Below are positions 1-9,900 of a stretch of 14,140 nucleotides of DNA, piece after piece (the first letter of the stretch is position 1; every line of letters starts with the position of its first letter). Under the pieces are notes generated by a model, which did no database searches, had not been told where the DNA came from, and worked only from the letters and a program-made list of their open reading frames with translations. The position numbers and the translations under genes were made by a program. Origin of the DNA: Monoraphidium neglectum (taxonomy: Eukaryota > Chlorophyta > Chlorophyceae > Sphaeropleales > Selenastraceae); contig NW_014012825.1 of assembly GCF_000611645.1 (NCBI RefSeq), forward strand, positions 6,936 through 21,075, in the 5' to 3' direction.

Positions 1-101
1 GTGGGCAGGTGCTCCAGGACGGAGCACGCTCGTGCCTGCCAGCGTTCCTGAGGGCTCCCGCTGGCAGAAAATTCAAGGAATCCCTCCGCTTGGCTGGTCA
101 C

Positions 102-908
102 CTCTGGCGAGCAGTTGAACACGTACACGCTCTTGCCCAGCTGGGCAGAGAGGTCTTTTGTGGTCTCAGTCTTGCCCGTGCCTTTGTTGTTGAGGGGTTG
201 GGTGGGTGGAGGGCAGCACCAGTAGCAGTGAACCAGCTGTCTTCGTGTTCCGGCGGCTAGTGCATGTGAGTGACGCAACCATCAAGCACTGCTACACTGC
301 GTGACCCAGACGCCACACATCACCCTCACTGCTCTGCTAGCTGAGCCGCGCCTGCAGCTGGCTCTTACCCGCCGGCCCAGCAGGCGCCGTCCCCAGGCAA
401 AGCCAGCAGGCCTGCGTGGCTGTGATGTAGATGCGGTCGGTGAGGGGCGTGATGACCAGGCGCGGGCCGTTGCCGAGGTACTCATAGCCGTAGGGGAATG
501 ACGCGTCACAGATCTTGATCCTGCATGAGTCAACAGGTGGTGTTTGGGGCCGCCAGGTCAGCAGGTTGCGCGGCCCACAGAATACAGGCAGAGTGGGAAG
601 CGGGTCCAATGGAAAGCAAGGTCACTTGATTGCACTCGAAACATGCAGAGAGCAGGTACTTTACGTGTGTGTGTGCCATGCCCTCCCCCGCAAAACATTG
701 CACTGACTGTGAGCCGGCCCGAGGGGTCGGTCGGCTCCCTTGGGGGGGCGCCCTGCTTGATGTCCCACCTGCAGTCCCCCAGCTTTGCGTCCCAGTAGGA
801 CCTGAGCTGGCACATCCACAGGAAGCAGTCGGCGTCCACCTCCCCCGCATCAGCTATGTTGGCCACCATGTCGCGGCTGTGGGCGTCGATCGTGATCATG
901 TTCATGAC
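102..908 (-). other. Start of AAA1 with Walker A loop (exons 28-30)
   Basis: Residues about 1591-1714. Exons 769-908, 369-520 and 102-181. They hold [31 protein letters not shown] and then [14 protein letters not shown], the P-loop of AAA1, which is the main ATP-hydrolysis site of dynein. The P-loop spans an intron: its second Gly (residue 1688) is split by a phase-1 intron at 182-368. The last exon ends at VFNCSPE with a donor at 100-101. The Walker B and sensor parts lie beyond the left edge. Bases 1-101 appear to be intron. Confidence 0.93.
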
Positions 909-3900
909 CTGGGGGAGAGGTTGGGTGGGAAAGGGCCGGGTTTGCAGAGGACAGCACAGCGACAAGCAGGAGTGCGCCAACAATACGATGGACAGTTCTC
1001 ACAGAAAGAAGCTCAAGCGGTTCAAATGCACCAGCGATCAGCCCCGTGCCCCTCGGTACCAGTTGCGCACCTTCTGCCTGTCCGCGCGCGCCAGATTTGT
1101 GCGCGTGACCTCGATAAGCCGCGTGAGCTGCTTGACTTGGAATGCGTTGTAGTCACGCATGGCAGACTTGTTGCCCTTGGCCATGTCCGCAAACGCCTGG
1201 GGAGGTGGAGGGGGTTACGGGGTGGGAGGGGGGTCATGTTGGAAAAACATGCAGCGACAAAAAGGAAGGCATGCGCAAATTCGTTGGTGCTGACTGCCTG
1301 TCGCCGCGCGGGCAGTCGTTTTGACTACCAGAATGCAGGCAGCCGCGTGCAGGGATACCAGCTGCCGCGGGGCTGTTTGCCTACACACATGGTGGCCATA
1401 AGGCTTCCGACAGCCCTCCTCTCACCCACCTGCTCCACCTCCTGGCACCAGAAGATCTGGTTGACAACCAGAATGATCTGACTGGGCCAGTCAAATAGCC
1501 ACTTGTCGCGCGGCGCGCCGGGGTAGGCGGCGACGCTGTCCTTGCACACCTGCCGCAGCTCCCCCCTCATCTTGGCAATGACATCATTCATGTATGACTC
1601 CACCTACAATGAGGGGCAACGGGAGAAAATGCTTGACCATCAGATATCAAAGCACGACATATCAACGGGTGATGTAACAATCCGGCGCTGCACGTGCATC
1701 AGGCCGCCTGAGGGTTTGGGCTTGATTGGAGCTGCAGAATCCCCACAAGCGTGGTCCCAACCCCAAGCTGCTGGCTGCGCCGGGCGCCATCCCACCTTGC
1801 CCTCCAGCGGCAGGGCGCTCTTGAACGGCACATACTCCTCCCCCACGCATGACACCATGCCCAGCCCGCGAGGCCGCTGCCCGTCCGGCTGCGCCTCGGA
1901 CTGGTCGAGCTTAAGGCGGTCGATGGCCTGGAAGCACTTGGACATGTGCTGCATCACCTGGGGTTTTCAGACGGGCGGTTGTGTATGCATACATAATCAA
2001 CGGGTAAGGTGTACCTCATCTGGCATGGGGCTTTTGTTGATTGCGTGGCATGAGAGGTGATGGGCCGGCCTCCAGGGACCAGATGACACCACAACCCCAT
2101 CTCCTGACGTGCGTAGCGCCGCGCCCTCAACGCCGGCGACGCCGCCGTGAAAAATCACACGCGCGCGCACACCTTGTGCGGGTTGTTGCCGTTGGACAGG
2201 ATGTCCAGCAGGTCGGCCGTGGACACAAAGTAGAAGCGCGGGAAGGCGCGCCTCTTGGACTCCATGTAGTCCGCCAGCGCCTTCTCGCAGACCTCCAGCG
2301 CGGACTGCTGGCCCTCCAGGAACTTGAGCAGGCCCTCGCGGTTGCAGCAAGCCACGCAGTTCTGGGTGCCCTTGAACTCCTGCGCTCGCGGCGCCGGTTG
2401 CGGAGGGCGTGAACTTGCGGTGCCGCGAGCGCCAAATCCGGCGCGCTGCGCGCAATCTCCTCCTCTGTGTCACGGTTCGGCCCTTTGATGGGCACAGCTG
2501 CTGCACCATGACCCTCGCTGTCGGCAGCCTCTGCCCCTCTTTCCTCACGCTCTGCCCATCTCTTGCCCCGCCCGCCCACCCTGAGCACGCCCTTAATGTC
2601 GGCATCGACGCGGGCAAAGCGCTGCGTTGCGTCTGGCAGCTCCCTCTTGACCTCCTCGCTGCCTATGAACAGCGACTCCAGGTAGGCCCAGGTGCGCTGG
2701 ATCTCGGTCAGAAGCTGGAGGGGTAGGATTAAGGATGAGAGGGGGGGAGGACCAAATTGTCAGGGTCGCAGCCAAAAGTAGGAGTTTTGGAAGAAGGGAG
2801 GCAGCATGAGGCATGCGTAGGCGCAAAGGATTGAGGTGGAAGAGGCAACGTTGTGTGCAGGATCCATCCCGCGCGAGTGCAAAACGCATCCAGCTGCGCC
2901 CGGCCTGCGGCATATGTGGCGTCCTCAAAGCCGTCCGAGGCCCCCACCACGCCTCGAGGCTTTTCGCCCTGCCCCCCTCCCGCCCCCCTGCACGCCTGCA
3001 CTATGTCTGCGACGGCCATGAGCTTCTTGTTCCAGCCGAGGATGGTGTCCCTGAAGGTGGCCATGTAGCGGTTGGCCATCATGCCCTGCACCAGCACCTG
3101 GTTGTCCTCCAGCATCTGGCGGGGGGCACGTAGGAGCGGGCGCGCGCGGGAGGAGAGGAGGGGATGGAAGCGAGAGTGGGTGCGGAGGGGAGGGGCGGCG
3201 AGTGCGGGTGGCAAACCCGCCCTCCATTTTGATGCTGTGGACAGTCCCCAAAACGCGCTGGGAACTGCCCAAAACACCTTCCCCGCAGCACCACCTCCCT
3301 GCCACCTCAAAGTCCTCCTCGGCCATCTTGACCAGCGCCACGTCAGACCCCTCCTTGTGGGGCGCAAAATGGAAGGCCACATGGCCCCAGACGTCGTCCA
3401 GCTTGGTGAGGCCGGCCTCCATCTTCTCCTCCTTCTGGGCGCGGTCCACGATCTCAGACACCTGAAGGGCGTTGATTATGGGGCAACGTGGAGAGGGGCG
3501 TGCCTGTCAACGGCTATGCTTGCGAATTCACGTGCTGTTGGCTGGGCTGCACGTGTGTGTGCTGATGCGTGTGCGCAACCTCAGTCTCTCAGCCTCCCTG
3601 GTGGATACCGTGAGAGCAGGGTTCACGCCTTGCGGACGTCTTCGGGCCTCCCCCGCGCAGAGCAAACGACGTGAAAGCACCACAGCCCGCAGGGCCACCA
3701 CCCTGCAGCCTGTCACGACCCACCTCCTCTTCGAAGCGGTGCAGCTCCAGTGCCAGCAGCTGCCCCAGCTTGAAGGCCGGGTCCGCGACATCAAACTTGA
3801 CCTGGGCGTTGCAGTGAGGGGCGAGCTGGCTCGGGCAGTGGGTTGGATGGTGCAGGGCCTCGCTGGGTGAGGCGTGCAGCTTGTTCCACAAGAACCAAAC

Positions 3901-6900
3901 CGCCAGCTTACATCGCACGCGTGCAGTAAGGCCCGGATTGAAGAGCCTATCAGAAAAGCTCAAAGATGCCATTCATGATCAGCATGCAGGCGTGTTCCTC
4001 AAGCTCTGCACCGCCCCTCTTCCCCTCCCCCGCCTGCCTGTGTGCCCACCACCCCTACCCTCACAGGCCCACGCACCCCTGTGGCGTCCATGAGCGCCTG
4101 CCAGTGGCGCGGCCTCATGGCGGGGCTGCGCAGGTCTGCCACCAGCGGCACCGACACCAGGTAGTTCTTCACGGACTGGTCCAGGCCCTTGAACACAGCC
4201 TCGTCACGAACCTGTGCGTGTGCGTATGCGTACGCGTGGGTGTGTGTGTGTGAGAGTGTACCTGCGTGTAGGGGTTGATGTTGATGGCGAGAACGGGAAG
4301 GGGGCTCAATGACAACCACCTTTCAGCAACCCCAGCCATCCTGTTGGGTACGTAAACCTTTTGGAAACGGTGGCGGGGCCGGGGGCGCACCTTCTTGCTG
4401 AGCCCCTTGACCTCCTTGACAAAGCCCTTGGCACCCTCCTCCATTTCATCGGTCCTGATGTCGTTCCACAGGGTGTCGCGCCACGCGGCGAATTGGAGCT
4501 CGCACAACTGCGAGCGCAAGGGAAAGGGGGAAAGGGTGTGGGGGTTTCGCTGGGTGGACAGGCGCGGTGGGTGGGGACGCGAAATCTGCAGAGCCAAGAG
4601 GCTGCCTATACTTGTGGCGGTGCGCGGAGTTGAGGGCGCCCGTGTACTTCTGTTGCCTGCCAGTCCCCCCTGCCGGCCAGCCAGCCATGGATAAATCGTG
4701 CAGCACGACCTCCAACACTCCCGGACCCCTTTGTCACCTGTGCGCAGTCCCACACGTCCTTGATGGCCACAAGGTCCTCGCGCGCCTCCGCCAGCTGGTC
4801 AGAGATGGGCTTGACCGCGTCTGACAAGCGGGGTGGAGTCGTGTGGTGTGGTGTGGCGAGGTGTGGTGCGGTGTGGTGTGGTGCGGTGCGGTGTGGGGCC
4901 GGGATCGGCAGAACTACCATCAAGGAAGGCGCACTGAGATGCAGGGCCAACAGCACACACAGCGCTGGCAACCCATCAGCCTGCGGTGCGTCCGAGGAGC
5001 TCGCGCATGCGCCGAATGCCCTGGCAGACCCAGGCTGTTGACAACCATCAAGCACAACGCACCCGCAAGCTCAAACATCCGCGCCAGCTCGGAGAAGCGG
5101 TCGCACTCCTTGCGCAGCTTGGCCAGCTCTGCCGCCGCTGTGTCGAGCGCTGCATAGGCGGCTGAGGCGCCTGCCGACCACGAAAAGTAGGGGCGCGTCT
5201 TGAACGACGCACGCGCGGCCGTGACGCGGCCGCCAAAAGCGGTAATGTCGCCGCGGATGCGCTCCGCCTGGGATGCCTGGGGATGTATACAAAATGGGGT
5301 GAAAAAATTGATATGGAATGGGCAGATTGGGTGGAGCGATGCCAACGGTCTCTGCAGGAAGGAGCAGCATGTGTGGTGAGGCTGTTGCCGCAATCAGCAC
5401 CTCCGCCTGTCCGCCGCTGGCTGCGTTCTGCAAAAGAGCCCCGCACCTGCACCGTCTCCAGGCTGCTCTTGACTTGCAGCTGAGACTTTTTAATACCGTC
5501 CCAGCGCTGGGCCACCTGAGTTCCCGCACAATGTTGTGGATGCAAGCACGCCGATTAGCAGGCCGTGAGGCACGTCCTGGCCAGCTGACACCATGCACCA
5601 GGCCGCCGCCCAGGCTGACAGGCAATTGACACCCAGCAACCGACCTCAACTTCTCGGGGCAGCATCCCATGCGTGGTGCCTGCAAGCGCAGGCATGTGGC
5701 TCCCCACTGCAGCCCCCACTCCACGCCAGGCCCACCTCCTCGAGCCGCTTCTCGAGCTTCCCAACGCCAGGTGCGCGCTCCGCAGCCAGGTGGCCCAGTA
5801 TCTCCCTCAGCTGGTCAATAGCCAGGTCGGTGTCGGCCTTGCGCACCCGCACCTGATACAGCGCGTCCATCACCTGTGGGATTGTAGGTGATAGAGATGT
5901 GTCGGGCACTCCACGTTGGGCAGTTGGCTGCCAGTGTGCCTAAGCCCAGCTGCGCCTGATTGTGGTCTCGCAGCGGCTGATTAATTGCTGGCGCGCTGAG
6001 TGCACAGGGCACGATATGTGAGGTGGGCGATCCCATCCCTGAGGCCCCTGCATCCCAACTCCCCAGCAGCAGCTGCACATGCGTAACCCCGCCTGGCTCA
6101 CCCTCAGCAGGCTCTCAAAGTTGGCCGCCAGCCCTTCCGGCTGCGCCGCCAGCTCCATCCCTGTCGCCTGCTTCTCCGCCCACACCTCCAGGCCCTGCAG
6201 CAGCCCCGCCACCTCTGACCGCATGCGCTCGCCAAACGCGTAGGAGCCCGCCAGGGCAAACAGGTCGAGCGACTCCAGCTGGTCGAGCTTGGAGGAGCCG
6301 GCCGGGCCGGTGACAGTGAAGAGCTTGCCGTCGCACAGCGCCACCAGCGCGCCTGGAGGGCGGGGTCATGGGGGAAACGGTCGCAGCCAGCTATGGGGCC
6401 ACGCTGAAGATGCCGGTAAGAAGACGGGCACCTTGGCAGGACTGTGGCATGCCCAAAAACGCTCCCCTGGGCCCTCGCACCTGATGGCGAAACCAGGTCC
6501 GGGCTACCGCTGTAGGCGCAACGCCACGTCAGCGTCGCCGCATCAAGCACCCACGCGTCGTTGAGCGGGCGCCCGTCAGCGCCCACGCCGCCGCACAGGA
6601 ACAGCTGCCCAGGGCTGCACTCCGCGAGCGACGCGCCCGCGCGCGCCGCGGGCCACTCTGCGCCCGAGACGCCCGCCGCGGGCTCGGGGCGCTTGAGAGT
6701 GAGGCAGGTGGCTGTGCCGGTTGTGCCTGGCACTGCATAGGATGCGACAGCAAGGCGGGAACAGATCACCTCGGCAACCAGCTGGCACCCAGCTGCCGAT
6801 TGTAAGCATGGCTGACTGTGGGTGATGCCTGCTTTGATTGCAGCGCGTTGCGTCTCCCGGCCACAACATCTGCCGCTCAGCTGCTAATCAATCATGCTCA

Positions 6901-9900
6901 GGACTACAAATCCTGCAGCGGTGCAAGGTGCGACGCCCCAACAACACTGGCATGCTGCCTTCCCAACAATCGCTCAGTGCTCACCCATGTCGAGAACCAC
7001 CAGCTCGTCAGTGACAGCCTGCTCGGCGGCCGCATCCACCACGCTGCCACCAAACATGACCACGCGCGCGCCGCTCGCCGCCGCAGCCGCGCCCTTGCGG
7101 GGCGCTGGGGCCTCGCCGCGCATGTGGAAAGCCTGCCAATTGGCAACCTGCATCGGCGTCGACGTCACAGTGAGGAACAGCTTGACCGACACCCACTTCA
7201 AAACACGAACAGCCGCCTGTCTGCTTGCATGCCGGCACGCATGCAGCATCGCTCGCCTCCCTCGATGCCCAGCGTCCCCCGAAAGCCCAGGCGCCCATCC
7301 AGGCGGCCTGTTGCCCCCACCTGGGCGTCCCCTAGATCGGCGCTGCAGGGCTCCCCCACCAGCTCGCCCCTCGCCTCGCCGCCCAGCACGAGGAGCTCGT
7401 CCGCGACAACCGCCACTGCGGCAGCCTGGCGCGCCAGGACCGCCGCGGGCTCGCCGACCGGCTGCCCGTCGGCGTCCAGCCTGGTGAAAAAAAGGGGATG
7501 CATGCAGGCGATGACACGGGAGGCCCGCATCACGCCGTTGCACGGTCGCGACAGCAGGCATCAAACGGCACTGACCTGTCGCGCGTCTGACCTGCGGTGC
7601 ATGCGGCGTGCTGGCATGCAGGCCTCGCGCTCGGTGCCGCCCACCTGACGTAGGGCGTGTGCCGCCCCGGTGCCCCCCAGGCCCAGCTGCTACCCTGCTT
7701 GCGCAGCCACCAGACGTCTGAGAGCTCAGCGCCCCCAGCGTCCATCGCGGCGCCGCCAAACACGACCATGGCGCCGCCCCACACGGCCGCGCCGTGCATG
7801 CCGCGGTCCGGGGGAGCGGGGCCCGCTGCCGCGACCTGCGCCCAGCGCCACTCGCCGCTGGCACCAAAGGGCACGCACACGTTGGCGCCAGACTTGTCGC
7901 CGCCATAGAGCACCTGGAAACAGTTGGCCAGGCCGTGAATTGGGAGCGCAACATTGAACCCTGTCTTCATGTTGGTGCAAGGGTCGCAAGAGGTGAACTC
8001 AGCGCATTTGATAACCAATTGGCTCCCTGCGCACAACCCTGAGCCTCGCAGCACCCACCAGCTCCCCGCCGATGGACACCAGCGACGCGCCCTTGCGCTT
8101 GCCGGGCGCCGCGCCACTGGTCCGGTGGCGGACCCAGGGGTCGCTGGCGGTGACGCTGAAGGGGCTGCCGCGGATGGGGACGGGCTCTGCCGCGCCCAGC
8201 TCGGTGTGGAGGACGTGCACCTAGGGTGGGCGGGGGAGGGAGAGGGAGAGTTGTAGCAGCAGCACGCAATATAATGGGGGCGAGCGACAAGCTGTGGTAC
8301 CCTGGCGTTCCATGGGTGCAGGGAAGCACAACCCACTGCTGACAGCCGGCCCTGGATAGGTCAGGGGCAGACACGGACACGGCAGCCTGCAATGGAAGCA
8401 ACACGCAGGCCTCTTGCTTGGAGCCGTCGGCATTGACGGTTTCCTGAAAGTCATGGCTCGGCAGGGCGGAACGGCAGGCCCCGTGCACAGGCACTCACCT
8501 GGTAGGCCCCCGGCAGCGGCACGCTGTAGTGCGCCTGGTAGTGGCCGTTTCCCAGGTCACGGACACCAGCCGTCGCACCCTCCACGTCCTTGCCGCCCAC
8601 GGTGACGCGCACCGCAAACACGTCCCCGCCGCCGGTGCGGCGGTCGTTGAGCGTGTCGCGCGCCTGGATGACGAACGGCAGGGCCAGGCCGAACGCGCCG
8701 GCAGCGGGCAGCAGGCCGGGGCCGAACGCCAGGCAGTTGCGGGCAGCCGTGTTGGCGAAATACGTGTAGCCGAGCCGGTTGACAGTCCAGCCCTCCCCGT
8801 TGATGGACACCCGAACGTCGACGCTGCCGGCGCCAAACGCCTCAAAGTTGGGGGTCTTGCAGCGTATGGTGGTGGCGTCGACGAACTCGCCCTCGGCGAC
8901 GGCCTCGCTCTTGCAGTGGTCGCTGGCGAAGCGGACCTGGATGCGGCCCGGGCGGAATCGCAGGCCCGAGATGGTGATGTCCGCCTCGCCAAACACGGGG
9001 CCAGACTCGGGGCTGATACCTGGCCGGGCAGGAAAGGGGCGGCGTGTTGCCAAGGGCGACGCGGCAGATTGAGGTGTGCGAACTTGAGGAATCGTGGTCC
9101 AAGCCAGCAAATCAAACATACCCATATTGCTCAAATAGTCGTCAAGATAATGTACACGCACTGATGGCTACATTTTGGGCAGAAGGAAGACTTGGTGGTG
9201 CGATGAGCCCTGCCTAATGCAAAATTGCACACACCTGTGCAGGCGTAGGGCGGCCCTATGATCTGGGAGGCGTTGAGCTTCAGCAAGTCCCCCAGCCAGC
9301 AGTTTGCCCACCCGCCAAACATAAGCAGGCTGGAGGTGCGGCTGTCGTACGCCCATGCAGTGTCTTCCCTGACCAGAGGCGGGGGGGGGGGGTGACACGG
9401 TGGTGAAGGTGCCGGTGAGACACAGGGCGGTGTTGTCAGAGGACGAGTGCAATCAGCAGCGGGGCTGCCACCCAACGGAGGGGCTGTGCATATCAAGGCA
9501 GGGTGGATCCCCACCTGAGCACGCCTCGCCCCAAGCTGGGCGGTTCCTTTGCACCACCGTGCCCCCTGCGCCGCACCTTCCCGATGGCGCCTTGCTGCCA
9601 GCCTCCAGTGGCGGTGTGCTCCAGGCCCTGCTGCCGCAGTCCAAGACTTCCACGCTGTTGAGGTATGACATCATCCCGCGCTTCCCCCCAAAGCTGAACA
9701 CCTGCCAGGAGGCACACAGCGGAAAGGGAAGCGGAGCTGGTGCTCAGCGCGCGGCAACACTTGACCAGGCTGCATGCGCATCAAGAGGGGCAACCTGCTT
9801 CGCGTGCTTGCATGCATCGAATGGACGTGTCTCCTGCACATGCGAGCCACACACCCTGCCGCGCAGCCCTGAGGTTGCCATGAAACCCCCTCCCAGCGAA

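Noticed and set aside
630..1481. 283-codon plus-strand open frame
   Set aside because: It crosses three conserved dynein exons on the opposite strand and has no family signature.
4840..4896. Telomere-like repeat or CRISPR array
   Set aside because: The pentamers do not match TTTAGGG or TTTTAGGG, have no spacers, and lie within an intron.
6974..7954. 326-codon continuous minus-strand frame taken as one exon
   Set aside because: Only its end (6985-7147) is Kelch-like and in the right frame. The middle runs antisense to nothing conserved, and the Kelch sequence there is in other frames joined by good splice sites.
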